DNA of 64,000 bases from Typha latifolia (GCA_019914945.1 CM034099.1:3906001-3970000); one strand, 5' to 3'. Counted from the first letter of the stretch, positions 1 to 13,910 are shown. A program made the numbers and translations. The notes: generated from the letters alone by a model not told the origin.

Positions 1-899
1 AAGAGTTGGATATCTTTTTTTTCCTTCTTGACTCTTTGATAAACTCTGATACCACTTGATAGGTTCTTGTACCAAAGATAGGCTATGCAACGATTCCTTC
101 AAGATCTGAATGTATTACAGGAATCAGTCTGCGTAACCGTGGAAAAATATTCGTCAGATATTCTCCGGTAGTCAGAAAATTACGAGACTAATTGGATTAG
201 ATCCGTAACTTCCTGATCTACAACTTTTGTATTTACGCCCTTCGCAGATTCAAACTGTAGCAGGGACGAAAACACAGAATAACGTGGGTGATGGTGGTGT
301 GGATGTTAGGGTTATATATAGGTATAGAGATAAAGATGAATGGTGGATGTGATTAAGGGATATAGACAAAGAAAATGAAGTGGTTGAGATCCTAAAGAAA
401 AGGGGTGGCTCGACAGTCAAGGGAGATTAGAAGTTAAGAGAAACCTTGCCAATGGTAGAGGTGGAAGGATAGTGAAGAAGGAGGAGGGAGATTAGGGTAG
501 ATAGATGATAGAGAGGCAAGAAATCAATATTCCAATAGCATAATGAAGTTGGCTGCCATCCATATATTTATAGAGGCTAGCCAACATGCCCTAAAATAAT
601 ATGTAACCCTAATTCTAGAAGATTCTCGCCGATCGCGTTCGAACACACCAAAAGACGTTTTCTGTATGTGCGAACGCGATGCAGGCATTCAAACGCGGGC
701 GTTCGAACTCGTCCGACCACGTTCAAACGCACAATATGCGTTCTCTGTATTTACGAACCTAATGCAGGCATTCGCAAGGGCATTCGAACGCAACCCCACC
801 TGCGTTCGAACGTGACTTACAGAAATTTTATTTTAATAAAAATAAACAACTAATGTAATAAGAAAAGATCCTAACTAAGTGTATCATTCTTCTGTAACA
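1..899 (-). mobile_element. LTR retrotransposon end (one LTR plus primer-binding site), cut by window edge
   Basis: Read on the minus strand, the LTR starts TGTTACAG at 899 and ends CTATCA at 57, giving 843 bp with TG...CA ends. Two bases later (54-44) comes TGGTATCAGAG, the classic primer-binding site matching the 3' end of plant initiator Met-tRNA. So this is the 5' LTR of a minus-strand element whose body lies off the left edge. A TATA-like CTATAAATA sits at 573-565, as expected for the U3 promoter. The 620-830 part has several near-repeats around GCGTTCGAACG. No gag or pol is in view, so Copia or Gypsy cannot be decided. The element lies downstream of the last visible DENN exon and is probably in an intron of that gene. 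Confidence 0.75.
565..573 (-). promoter_or_regulatory. TATA-like box of the LTR promoter
   Basis: CTATAAATA on the minus strand lies inside the LTR, about 330 bp from its TG start, where a U3/R boundary promoter would be expected. Identified by motif and position only. Confidence 0.4.
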
Positions 900-1203
900 A
901 CTTCCTTTTTTCTATGGATTAAATTTTAATTGCAATTTCAAAATGGAATGTCTTTAGTCTTTATTCTCTCCACTTGCTGTGGCAATTGATAGATAATGTT
1001 ATGATCCCTTTTCTTAATGTAGTACTTGGAAAATCATTATATCACTTGGTGGACATAATATATTGCTTCTCAAATGCATCTATCTAACTATCTTCATGGA
1101 CTTGGTTATGCTATCTAGACTGAATAAAAAACACATAAATCTATTTCACATGAAAAGACTTTATTAAGAGAACATGAAAGCAATTGCAGATTTAGAGGTT
1201 TAC

Positions 1204-4200
1204 CTGCAGCTTCACTTTGATGTCCAAGACCATCCGCTCCCTTTCTGCCTGTATATCAAAAATGATAGAATTAATTAAAGAGAAAAGCTCTGACCAAGTA
1301 GAATATGAACAATATAGGCCAGAAAGAACTAACAGCTCTCTCTCGAGGACTCAAGCTTTCCGCCTTTGGATCAACTGGCACGGAAGGTGAGCTGACAAGA
1401 TAAAATATGAAAAATTTAGTTATAGAAAGAAGAGCCCTCAAAAAACACATCTGCACTTCTACCTTGAGACGTGTTTCCCAGAATGAGCTCCACTTGCTAA
1501 TGCCAGAATTGACTGACGCTTTTCTTCCTGTTCCTCAGTTCTAACATTTGAAGGGAACTGTTTATATGTGAACTTAGAACCTGGTCCTGAGGTGCAAAAG
1601 GAAACATATTAAACAAAAATTTTCTTACTGAAGAAGTTAAGAAACATGGTGTTCCAGTGAAAAACTTTATTAAATATGAATAGCTCTTCAGTCCTGTATT
1701 AACACTTGGCCAGCCCATAGAGGTGGCCAAAAGGTAAACGAAAATGATTACAGAATAAAAACCAGAAATAAGATAAAATATATTCCAAGAACTTCAAAAG
1801 AAACATCACAAAGACCTGCAACTCCAGCATCGGACTCTGCTATAGTTATGATTTCGGGTTCAGCAAATTGATTTGGAAAGATAATCATGGGGTTTTGACC
1901 CCTCCCTGTTGCATCTTGTAATTTGTCAAGAAGATTATTACTGTTTTCTTCTGAATTTGTGCATCTCTCCAAATAATCAAGGAAACCATGAGTCTCTAGA
2001 AATTCTGTTATCTGGAAAAAAAGAAGAAATTTTTGATAGGCGTAAGAGTTAAACTTGAGGAACGTATCAAAAGCCAAAACAAAACAAGCACAAATAATTC
2101 TTCCATGAAGTATAAGAATCTTTGCAAAGAAGAGTAGATGATGTAACACTCTTCTAAACAACAGCTAATAACAGAAAAAAACTAAAAGCTAATGAACACT
2201 CCTATAATGTTTTTGAAGGTAACAAAACTTTGTGGATGGTATGGTCTTGCCACCTTGGATCCTTGTATAAGATTGAATTCTAGAAGAAATCTTCACATAG
2301 GCCCAATCAGACATTTTTTTAGTGGGCAAAGTTGGGGACTGCATTCATGATCAAAATTTAGTCTATGTCAGTGTCAGATTTGCACAATCTGATTTGCTAA
2401 CTCATTTAAAGACCTTATCAAGAGTTCCCATTAATTGCTTCCCAGTTTAAGTGCATGATTGTATTTTGGAAATAAAACCAGATCAATATAAATTAAAATG
2501 AATGAAGAACATGATTTGAGATCATCGAAGTATTAAGAATCATATGTTCAGTTAGAATGGTACCATCAGCATAGATTCAACAGGTTGCTTACTCGACCGA
2601 GAACGCTTCTTTAGAAATGCTTGGACATTAAAGCCATTAGGTGCAGCATTGTCCTACAAAGAAATGCCTTGTGAATGCATTGCTGGAGAATATTATCAAT
2701 GGAAGAGCTAGAAAGAAATTTTCTAGATAGCTTACAATGAAGTTACGGTACCCACTCAAAATTGATGCAAAAAATTTTAAGAATATTAACCTGCAGAATA
2801 AACAAAATAAACAAATTATCAAGCTAGCCTAACGGATGAATTTATCATAAGTGGGGAAAAGAAATGTAATCCATAATATATCAAAAGTTCAAAACATACC
2901 TACTTATGCTTTAAAAAGAAAACAAATCAGAAAGCTCGCTGCATCTTGTATTTCTAGTAAACCTCAAATATCCTTTTACAACATCAATGCATCAAAGTGC
3001 TAAATTTGTTATTTGTTATGGAAATAAATTCGTTAAAAACTTATAAATAACATGAGAGCATTGTAAGTTTTCATTAGGGAGTCTTGTCTATTTAGTCCAA
3101 TCAGAAATGGACAAGATCAACATAACTGGAAATCTGACATGCCGTTTATACATATACAAGTGGAAAAGCTAAAAGCCCACATATCATACTTCTTTTAAAT
3201 TGCAAGCACTTGCTCCAATTGATTGGTCAGAAAATAAAGGTTATCAAATAGCAGTGACCATTTTATACGCTTATATGAATAGTTTGCAATCAATTTCAAT
3301 CATCAATGGCACAACATAAAAAAATAAACAAATATTTATATACACTTTTCTTTACCATACTTAAGAACCAAGCAGAGCAAGAGAGTTTCAGATGATTATT
3401 GCATTTGTAATTTTGTATGACATTACAGTGTACTATAGGTATCCTAGAAAAATCAAAAGATCTGATTCTATCTTGTTCAATTACTTATAACCCAAAATTT
3501 AAGGAAACTAGAAAATCCACAACTTTTTAGCTCTAAAACTACAGAAATATAGGAACAAGAGACATATTATATGATGGGAGGCTATATTATGCAAGGATGA
3601 AACCATGAACCATCTTTAGCTTCAGCAAGTATGATGCCCTAGATATGGTCTCATAAGAAAAAAAGTATCACCTGAGCTGAAAATCATGCTCCGTCCCCCA
3701 AGATTTGGTACCAGTTTTAATAAATTGATCGGACATACAGCCAAGATTGACCTTCATGTGATCAATCCCCATGACATTTGGGTGGAGTAGTTTTAGTATC
3801 TCACACCGCAAGAAGCTTAATTCAGGTTCTGGTATGGGAGGAATTTCTTCAGATGTCGTAATGCGATTATACTCAAGATCCACCACCACTACCTACAAGT
3901 TAAAACTGTACTTGTTAAAATTGACAATATGTTACTTGGATAATTGCAGTATTAGTCTCAGCATCTTATAACATCAAAATTGAAAAGGGGGTCGAGGACA
4001 AACTCGGCAACCATATGACATAACAACTACTATAAGCAGCCATCTATCACATTAACATACAAAGGATATGCTATATTGTGCGAGATACTTGTTCCGTTCG
4101 TCCCTGCTGGTTGCCCATAGATGAAAGCTGACATCGAGAGGCGGTACACAACTTGAGCCACTCCAGCAGTAAGTGGGGAATTGCCAAGCAAAGAGTTATT

Positions 4201-7200
4201 GGATTTGCAGCTAGTTGAAGTCGTCTAGTAGTACCACATGGCTAGTTCTCTTTGGAGGGCCCCTTGTTATTTGTCTTTGGGCGCTCGAATTGGGGGTCCA
4301 AGTGCACTCCCACCAATGAGGTTTCTAGGGAAGGCATGAAGTGCACAACCTTACTTTCACTAGACAGTAAGGGGTTATTACTTGTTTTCATGACCCGAAA
4401 CCATGACCATTTGGATGCTAGGGGCAAGCCTAATAGGCACATTAAGAGAAAGCCCTCTAGCCATTCAGCTCCAACTGTAAGATAAAGGGGGGGAAAAATA
4501 ATAGTTCTTTTAGACATAATAAGACCCTTCCGAGAATATACAAAAATTAATAGCTTTATGCAGGGAAATATCTTCATCACTAAGGTGTAAACAAACCAAA
4601 AAGCAGGAAGGGAAAATTAGAAGGAAAGAAAGCTGAGGAAACAGGAAAAGATTAAGGAAAAAAAAAACAGGAGAGAAGGGGAAGGGATAATTGAAGGAAA
4701 GGAGCAGTTTTTTGCTTTTGGGGAGAGCCATGTCCCTAGATCTACAGTTAGGCTTTTTGGGCTGAACCAGGCAACAAAACCCCAGGCCTATATTGCCTGA
4801 TTAGCCCGGCTCACGTTAGGCAAAGGATAAGGGTGGCCTTGGGTTGGCCTAATGGCTTCAAGAGAAGTATGGCCAGTGTAAATACATGTGACAAGGTTGA
4901 GCACTAAAATTTAATTAAATCTATCAGTCTCATATTGCTTTACAGCCAGTGATTATTTTCATTAATATAAGCCCTCGCAATCCCAGGCTGTTACTTCTGT
5001 TCAAGATAGTCTCATACAGTTAGTTGTTCGGAGTTTGGACTTAGGACTTGTGAGTTCTTGTCTTCTTCTAGTATCTAACATAAAGTTGTTTGTTATCACT
5101 CTTTACTCATGATGGTGATGACATAGTTACCGGGAAAAAAATTCCCAAGAATTTTTAAAAAATTTCATTGTTCATACTGTATAATAATGTTGCAGAGCCA
5201 AGTAATCCAATATTTTCAAGTTTCAATACTATGACCCACAGACAAAAAATGGTACTATTGAAAAATAGTTTAAATAGTCTAAATACTATTGTAATGGTAG
5301 GGAAATAAAATCGAAAAGCATGAATTAGACGTGTTAGAGAATTATGGTGAGTAGCTGGTCGGGCCTCACTGGCTTATTTCTTCAGTTTAGAAAAAACTAT
5401 TGTATTCTGGGGTTGACTACCCTACTGACCATGCACTGCCCTGATAAAAGTGATCTCTGAAACTAAAAGCATCTCGTATCGCATTTTCCTCATATGTACT
5501 CTCTACACTTGCAAAAATCATAGACTTTTTCTTTTCGCAGAATCAAGGTTATAAAATGTTAAGGCCCATGTATGAAAATAAATAAGCATATTTGAATAAT
5601 GATAATGAGATAACCAAGAGGTGCAGAAGCCATTCAAGTTTAAGCTTAAGTTAGACATACTGAGCTTTAATATATCCATTGTGTCATATATATACTTTAG
5701 CAATCTAGATGTCAACGATGGTCGTGCCAGTCGGCATGCCCCATGCTGATGGTAGACACAACACCTAGCACGAAGTGTGCCAGTGCCACACCCCATGCCA
5801 AGCCATGCTGATGTAGAGCCCATTTTTTTTGTAACTTTTTCCTATTTTTATCGATCATCATCAATTAATTTCAGTATTTAATATAATATTCTCGTATTAT
5901 TCTTGCACCAACAAATAAAGTCTTTCATCCTCCTTGTTATTCGACGTTCAACTAGATGTTAGCTCTTATTATAAATTATTATCAATTAATATTATGTGTT
6001 GAATGTTAGTATGTGTCAAATAATATTATGGAGTGTTCAACCATTAATATTAGTTTTAGTTAATAATTCAATCATATTCTGTGTTGAATAATATTTATAT
6101 TTGACTATTGCTATATCTTTAAATAAATATGTCATTTTAAAAAATAAACTAAAGATAAAAGACTATAATGTGGGTTTTAAGATATATATTCATATAAAAA
6201 CTTAATATTGACGTACTGAAGACTCAAAAGCATCTCTTAATATTCTAAATTTTTTATTAAAATATGTTAAAAGCATGGCAGTGACACAACAAGGCACGTG
6301 TCTTCGGCACGACCGTCGTTGCTAGATGTGTTAATATACATCTACTTTTTATGAATCTTTTGATTCTGTAGAATGCGATGATTTCCACTATTAACTTTCG
6401 TTGTAATGTCACTTTCGACCACTCAAATGCATGTAATTTGATGATAGCATCATAAAATATAAATGGGAGTTGAGTACAACGCATTACACGATAAATTGTT
6501 TAAAACGCTTTAATATGTCAAAGAAAAAGGAAATGCAAGAAGTTGTATTTCCACTACATCATGTGACTAGCAAGTGGCATTCTATTAGTCTAGATGTGTA
6601 CTTCAATATGAGAATAGAAATGATAGAAAAAGAAAAACCTTACTAAATGAGAATAAAAACCTTATTAAACTTACACCATCCATCGTCAATCCGGATGTGT
6701 CAACACGTGAATGAAGTCCCATCATATATGGCGTAGGGGCATCGATATAGTCTACTCCACTAAAAAATATTAATGGAATATACACATGCTACATAAAAAA
6801 GAATTAGCATAGGTCATAATGATGGAAAACATAACTGATGGACTATGTCATGAGCATGCAATATATCCAAGTTGGTTAGCAATAATTGTTGGCCTATCAT
6901 TTACAAGAAAGGAAGAAAAGTGAGGCAACATACAACTTCACTTGTCACAATAGTACAGGGTGTCTGTAAGGCCAAGAATGCATCGTTTTGATATTAAACC
7001 ATTAGGAAATAACATAATTTCAAAAATAAGAACATTGACAAGGATTAGCAGTGCCAGTACAGAAGCAAAATAGAAAATGAGATCAAATGCAGCATGTCAA
7101 GACTAGTTGCAAAGTTTCGAGAAGAAACAAATTTATATAAAATGATCTATATATATAACACAACTGAGTGAGATGATAAAGCGAAAAAATCAATTCAGAT

Positions 7201-7651
7201 CAGAAGCATGAAAAACGTTGCAAGGGCAGAGCAAGACCAAAAAGACTTAAGCTAAAAACTCTGTGGAAAGTTACGACGACTGTCTTATTGACTGAGGACA
7301 TTATCAAAATGCACAACTGAAAATCTGAAAGGAAAAAAGAAAAACAATTCATGTAGGTTACTCTGATTTACTAAGATTTCTGAAAGGAATAAAGAAAAAC
7401 AATTCATGTGGGTTACTCTGGTTTACTACGATTTCTGAAAGGAATAAAGAAAAACAATTCATGTAGGTTACCCTGATTTACTAAGATTGTGGTTTTATGC
7501 ATGGATCTAAAATCGGTCGATCCCAAGTCGGGTCGGCTGATCCGGGCTTAATACCCAATCCATATCGATCGATTTGGGTCAAATGGGTCAGATCCATAAC
7601 AGATTTGACCCGCATCCAACTCGTTGTCATATCTCTCTCTCACTCACTCAC

Positions 7652-7691
<40 letters not shown>

Positions 7692-10600
7692 AAAGTCAAT
7701 GCTTCTCCGGCGCAGATTTCTTTCTTCCTCTCTCTCCTCTTCTTCATTGCAGTTTTTTCTTCTCTCTCCTTTTCTTCGTCACTACAAAAGTAGAAAATTG
7801 TGGTTTTTTTCCTTATTTTTATCGTTTGCTTTTTCCGTTCTCTGTCATTCTCTCTTCTTCTTCTTCACTGCATAAGTAGCAGAACTTTTTTTACTTTTCA
7901 GTTCTTCCACTCTCTCTTCTTCTTAACTGCAGAAGCAGAATTCTTTTTCAATTCGGTTCTTTTACTCTCTCTCTCTCTCTCCTCTTCTTCACAGTTGAAG
8001 CAGAAAAGTGATTTTTATTTATTTTTTCTGTTTTTCTCTTTCGCTTCTTACACTCTCTCTCTCTTAACTTTTTTTGAGTAAGTGAACACTTTTATAATTT
8101 TTTACTTTTTAGGTTTTACATGCGACCAGCTACTATTTTCTTATTGTAATGTCATTTTTTCTAAATTTTTAGAAAAGAATTCTGCATTTTTAAAAAATAT
8201 TTCAAATTTTACATAACTAAAAAATAGTCCAATTCAATATGGACGATATATATTATTTTCCTGGGCAGCCAATCTTGATCCAGATCCCGAGTTTTGAAAT
8301 GTTGGTTTTAAGACGGTACGCAACAATTTCAATTTAATGAAAAATGAGTCCATGCATAACTCATATACTCAGGAGTAGGCAATGATATTATAAAGATCAG
8401 GTCAAGAAAGTATATATTAAAGAGTAAAACAAATATTATAAGATCAAATAGTCACTCGAAAAGAATATTATAGATCAAAAGATCACTTATTAAAGATCAA
8501 ATGGGTTATCCACCAACATTAGTTCTTTTAGAAAAAGAAATAAGTCAAATAACTAAAAGAGAATGACAAACCTGCCACCTAAAAGGATAGATTAAGTGGC
8601 AGATGGCCTCTGACACTAGAGTTAATAGTGTATACCTGCAAGAATAAAAGGAAAATTCTTCAAACTTAGATGCACAATATGCTGAAACTAAATGTTATAC
8701 TCCTCAAAATAAAGCCAAAAGAAAAGGCCTCAATCTTGAAAGTGAAAATATAATCAAATAAATGTTTACAACCTTAAATAAAAATCACACCAGAAATTAA
8801 ATACTTGCAATCAATTCATTTGTGCATTCACCACCAATATGTCAAATGTCAAATGTGGATATATCATATATCACTTGACGATGGAAGTATCTGTGTCAAA
8901 TGCTACTACATAGTTCTTCTGTCAGCACCAGAAAATGAAAATCAAAGGATAAGAATGGTAAAAAAGGAAAGCCATTCATGGTAGATGGACCTTAAAAAAA
9001 ACAGCTCCAAGACAAATTAGCTATCCATCAAAGTGATCTTAGGTCTTCCAACTAAGAAGACACAGCTTTTACGATATAGTATACAGACAGTAAGCCTGTG
9101 GAATAGGTCTAATGATTAGCATTTCCATCTCGACATCATAACTAGCAAATGATTCGTCCAAATATGCATATTATAATTTTGGATATTGATTCTTAACTGT
9201 TTATTTTGGAATAGCTATAGTGAGTCATCAATCAGAATGACACAAGATATTTTGGTCAACCATGTGACTAATTTTTCAGTTAGTGTGATAAAACATTATT
9301 GGATAACAAGAACAGAAATGAGAAAAGAGGCACATACTGGAACTTCAGACATATACAACCATGCTACCCAAACTAAACCTATACTTAACCCCCTGTATAC
9401 ATATACTTCTAGCATTCTATTAAGTATTAACTACTTAAAAAAATTCTCCAATACGAAAAGCACAAACTAATAACTGCTTATATTCTGCCCTTAGCATGAG
9501 TATTTCTCATTTAGCCAGCAAAAATAAATAGGAAGCATAATAACAAGAATGTATACATATCAATGACAGATTGCATATTAATTTATAAGGAACAAAGATG
9601 ACATTCTATTTTGTTGATCCTCTATTATCTATGCATTATATCAGGAAGATTCTATCTGCACCCTGCATGAACAACAATCAAGAGATTGTAATATCAAGGA
9701 AAATAGTCACAGAAGACAACAGAACAATATTGAACTTACTTATTTGATCGCAGCAAAATTCTTCTCTCAACCAAAACTGCTGTAAAAAGCTGAATTAAGT
9801 TATCCACATCCAAACACTGAACCAGTGGTTGAAATGATATCTGAGAACCATGAAAAGATCTGTGTTATTTATCTCATGATATACATAAATTGATGAAAAT
9901 AAATCTTGAGAAAAGCTCAATTAGAAGTTCCAAAATCATGGAAGGAAACGAGGACTTATACATCTACATGAGGAAATCCTTCCTTTGGCGGAGCGTCCAC
10001 AGAAAGAAGGCAGTTCTCAATTGCAAATAAGACACGGTCTTTCCCAGGTGTTGGTAAAGGAACATTTGACACCATATAAGATATTATTTCCCACAAAGGC
10101 TTGCTGAAATCCTTAAGTACAGTTAGCACATGAAAGGAACACCATTGCAAAAGCTCTGAACAGTAATATTAAGCAATTGAGAAAAATAACAAAATTCTTA
10201 CTAAAGATATTATCAACTACAACTTTGTGAAAAGCATATAATTCAATCCAAAGGAACAAAGAAGCAAATGCCAACTGTCCCCAATAATCAAATACCATAA
10301 AAACCCCTCACTCATTTTTGGCTATACATATATGAAAGTCACTTATAACAAAATCATCATGAAAAGAACTCAACCTATGAGAATAAATATACTGAGAAAC
10401 CCTTACAGAATGTCTATTAGACAAAGCTAATGTTTCTCGTCTAACGTCTCGTATCAGTAAAGAATATATCTTGGAGAGTGTAGCCCATTGATATAGTCTA
10501 TATAACTGAATGTCGTGTAAACTTATAACAGATTAGATGAACAAAACAAGAAAAATGTAGGCATTGGAAAACCAGAGAGCTCAAGAATTTGTTGTCCTAC

Positions 10601-13600
10601 AGCATGTATATTCAGTATATGACATGTCTAGAATTGTAGAGAAGAATTCAATATAGCAAACGTAGAACAAAGAAAACAAATGTACAACAAATGTATGTGT
10701 GAATATTACCTACATCCAGATGGGGAGAAACAAAGTACAAACAATTCTTCTAGCGTATCCCGAAGGACTTTGAAACTAGGTGAATGTGATACAAGACAGA
10801 TGCATTTATCGGCAAAAGAATTTGTCGGGATCTGATAGGCTTCAACAATATCTTCACAAATTGGATCCCGAAATGCAATGCAGCTAACATAAATTTTCGA
10901 ACCATCTCCCTCTGCAATGAATGAAAGAAGAAATCAAGGAAGAATGCTAAAATATCTAAATAAAGAGAATTAATTGAGAACATTCAGTTGGCTTAAGAGA
11001 GTTGTATACATTGCTATTGTTCTTTTTTTGCAATTCTAAGCGTAGTTGGCTGCAGGGAACTACATATTCCAACTTATAGATCATATTTATATCTTCACAA
11101 CGATATATTTTATAACTAAAATAAATAACCGAGTATAAAATTATGACACTACAATTTTTTCTTTATATTTTTACTTATATCTTCCTAGTTTGTTATTCGA
11201 TTAAGCTTTGATCAAAATCATCATACTCGTCTCATAATGACATATCATATGTCCAAATTAGACTATCAGTTAGAAAGTTGTGATTTGCGAAAGTAAGCAA
11301 TTCAGTGTCTTAATAAGATGTTGAGTAAATTAGTGTATTTAACAAGAAAATACCGAACAGTTCAATGTTTTATGTGTATCCTCTTTTACTACTAAATCGC
11401 GAACTTTTCAGCATTTTTCCTTTTAATAAAAATGCTGAAATATATCCCTTTTTGGTATTAAGTTTGGGGTGTAAAATTTAAAAAAGGTCTAGTTTGGCCA
11501 AAAACTCTACCTATGACACTCTTAAATCTAAATTACAGCATTATCATGCTAATAGTCTAATACTAGCCTGCTTACTACTAACTACAATGTCATTTTTTCT
11601 GATATATTCCCCAACCACAACCTCGTGAAAGTTCCTACTAGTATCACAACATTCTTTGATAACTTAGACCTTGTCCATCATTATACTTTTCCTATTACCC
11701 ACCAACAAAAGAGCACAAAGATATTAATCATATTATCGTTCTGCAGCTGTAAGGATTATTTTAGAAGTAAGAAGATTAGCTATAGTCCCTTCTAAATGAT
11801 TTGTTATAATGCTATGAAACATTTTAGTATATTACACATCCTAAGAGAAATATCAAAAATTTTAATATCAACCCAACGAATTGCTTCCATCAGAAAAATG
11901 CATGTATTTAGCTTTCCTGCATTGTGCACCACCTAGAAGTGGAAAAATTATTATTGCATTGTCTTAGATGACTGTTAGGTAACTGAAGCTTAATAGGCTT
12001 CGCAGAGTTCCATGAGACATGAGTTTTAGACAAAATCGGTGCATTTTAAGTCACTTCAGGAGAAACTAAGATCATCGTTTTGCATAATAATATTCCGAAT
12101 AATCAATGAGAATATGCTCTTGGGACTGATTCCAAATGGATAGCGTAGGCATTTAATGACATCACAAGGAAAATGACCATTTTGAGGATCTAAGGATTAG
12201 TAAGTAGAAAGGAAATTAGACTTGTCAAGACTGACATGCCAAAAACATGTTAGCCAATGAAGATATACAGGTAACTATAAATTTTGAAGATAATGTAAGA
12301 AATATCTTCTAGTAAATGCTTAGAGACGCTGCAGTACAAATCAGTCAAATTATACTGAAACTGCAGGGAGTACCTGTTAGGACTATTGGATAACTACGTG
12401 GGTATGTTGAGACATCATTTGTCTCAAGCCCTGAAGAATAGATCGCCACTCCTGCAGGGAGAACACACTGCAATTGTGGCCAAACATTAGAAAAAAATAG
12501 ACAAGTAACTACATGGAGAGTATAAGTACCTCTGGACCTCATAAACAAGATAATGCCATATTAGAAATTACATTCCTGTTTAGATGAAAGGTATCTAGCA
12601 GAATTCCAGTCCAGACTAACTCTATTTGGAGGTGGTTTGAACTACATCTTTTCTATCTATTCCCAATTTTGATACAGGGAAAACTTCTTTCACACTTAGA
12701 ATTCCCTTTCTGCACATAATTCACTCATTGTAATTCAAAATACTGCAATTGGCCAGTATCCAGTATTTGATTCCACATAATGACAGTCAGCAATGAAATT
12801 GAAACTAGATGTTGGGCTATATTTAGTGCATTCAACTACGGGCCATATTTGTGCAGATCAGGATACAGGCATTCACCAACATCTATATTTAGTGCATTCA
12901 ACTATGGGCCATATTTGTGCAGATCAGGCTACAGACATTCACCGGGTAGTCACTCCTGTAGCTGCCTTGCAGCAACATTGCCGGGTTGCAACAACAAGCA
13001 AACTGAGGTGGTGTTTAATCACGGAAACTCAACACCATTTTTTATTAGTGCAAGCAAAGAAATTAGTCCAAGTGAAAAGAATTGGGATAGTGATTCGGAG
13101 TATAGGAACACATACTGGAGAAAGAACGAAGTTAGTAGACAAGATGATTAGGACGGTAATCAATTTACTTACAGGAAACCAAATTGATAGGTTGACATAC
13201 AAGGGAAGAGAAAGCATAAAAATGGAGTAGGCATAATTGTAGAAAAGAATCTAAAAAAATAGGCTGCAGAGAATCAGATTAGTTAAATAATTGATAGAAG
13301 TACAGAATAGTAGAAGCAATAAACTTGTATTAGGAGAAGAAATACTTCACATTAGTAACAGTTAGGCACCTCAAATAGAATTGTGCTGTCCATCGAACGA
13401 TATTTTTGGAAAGATAAGGATTGAGCTATTTAAAGATACCTAATGCGACGAACTCTACATGAGAGCAAATTTGAAGGTTCATAGTAGGAAAAGAAAACAA
13501 GGTTTATGAGAGAAAACGAAGATTAATTTCTCAGTAAGTGCCGAAGGATTACAACGGATCTCATCTCAGGGCATCAAATGAGACGAGATTTACAAATACA

Positions 13601-13910
13601 TCACGGAGATCGAAGCTCAATTAGAATTTCAAAACCCACGAATAAGTTCCAGCCGAGATACCAAAAGAACAAAGAGCCCTAAATCTAGACTTCACTAAGA
13701 GGATAGAGGACTGAGATAGAGAGAGATGCTTACGGTGGGAAGCTGCGGTGGCAGAGGAGGGTAGAGGGAGTGATTCGAAGGAGGAAACTGGTCGAGCAAT
13801 GTGGGCATATACATCATCCCCGTCCCCTGGAAACCCTTACTCCCATCAAGAGATCGGATCTCCGGCCCGAGCCCGCACACCACAAAATACTCGAAGATTC
13901 GAGATGACAT
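1204..13910 (-). CDS. DENN (AEX-3) domain-containing protein, C-terminal end off the window
   Basis: DENN proteins act mainly as Rab GTPase exchange factors in membrane traffic; that role is family knowledge. Fourteen exons join in one frame (561 codons): 13734-13910, 12374-12467, 10710-10911, 9962-10103, 9740-9840, 8572-8635, 6675-6788, 3672-3892, 2736-2790, 2564-2653, 1816-2011, 1463-1586, 1334-1391, 1204-1248. Residues 4-20 (RIFEYFVVCGLGPEIRS) begin the upstream-DENN part. Exons 4-8 carry the core with LFAIENCLLSVDAPPKEG, FTAVLVERRILLRSN, PLIFFSGVDYIDAPTPYMMG and DLEYNRITTSEEIPPIPEPE; exons 9-12 carry FASILSGYRNFI and FLDYLER. The start is set by an in-frame stop upstream with no other ATG between. 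The visible part ends AERERMVLDIKVKLQ at a GT donor; the family normally continues for a few hundred residues, so more exons are expected left of the window, beyond the LTR element. Most uncertain are the ends of exon 10 (2564) and exon 11 (1816). Confidence 0.93.
5705..6325. mobile_element. TIR (MITE-like) element in a DENN intron
   Basis: The left end (CTAGATGTCAACGATGGTCG from 5705) and the reverse complement of the right end (CTAGCAACGACGGTCGTGCC from 6325) match over about 20 bp. They enclose about 620 bp of AT-rich non-coding DNA with a GC-rich, GTGCC-rich subterminal part. No transposase is seen. The superfamily is not determined and the outer boundary could extend a few bases. Confidence 0.6.
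7325..7489. repeat. 55-bp tandem repeat, three copies
   Basis: CTGAAAGGA starts at 7325, 7380 and 7435 with the same downstream text (AACAATTCATGTRGGTTAC, then TTTACTAMGATT). The period is exactly 55 bp and divergence is a few substitutions per unit. It lies in a DENN intron. The units are contiguous without spacers. Confidence 0.9.
7500..8303 (+). mobile_element. Non-autonomous CT-rich transposon copy (repeat family copy A)
   Basis: The 3' part (8138-8303) shares with two other places in this window (39005-39460, reversed, and 61030-61191) the pattern TTTTTTCTAAATTTTTAGAA, then AT-rich DNA, then a GGCAGCCAATCTTGATCC-like stretch and a TTTTGAAA end. The left end at about 7500 starts with CGGTCGATCCC-like text. 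The middle is a CT microsatellite (7632-7687) and pyrimidine-rich DNA with many short open frames that are not genes. The left boundary is approximate. Confidence 0.55.
7632..7687. repeat. (CT)n microsatellite
   Basis: About 56 bp of CT with a short CACT interruption, inside repeat copy A. Confidence 0.95.
12817..12948. repeat. 66-bp tandem duplication
   Basis: CTATATTTAGTGCATTCAAC begins at 12817 and again at 12883. The two 66-bp units differ at only a few bases. It lies in the first DENN intron and creates two overlapping open frames with repeated residues that are not part of any gene model. Confidence 0.9.

Noticed and set aside
4242..4580. 112-codon minus-strand frame in a DENN intron
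   Set aside because: No known family, and an overlapping plus-strand frame is equally open; no splice or start support.
7325..7489. Possible CRISPR-like array
   Set aside because: Units are contiguous with no spacers, and the genome is a plant nuclear genome.
7497..8081. Overlapping open frames rich in Ser, Leu and Phe
   Set aside because: They are the translation of a CT microsatellite and pyrimidine-rich repeat copy A; three frames are open at once and none matches a protein family.
12780..13230. Two overlapping plus-strand frames with repeated residues
   Set aside because: Produced by the 66-bp duplication in a DENN intron; no family match and no start context.
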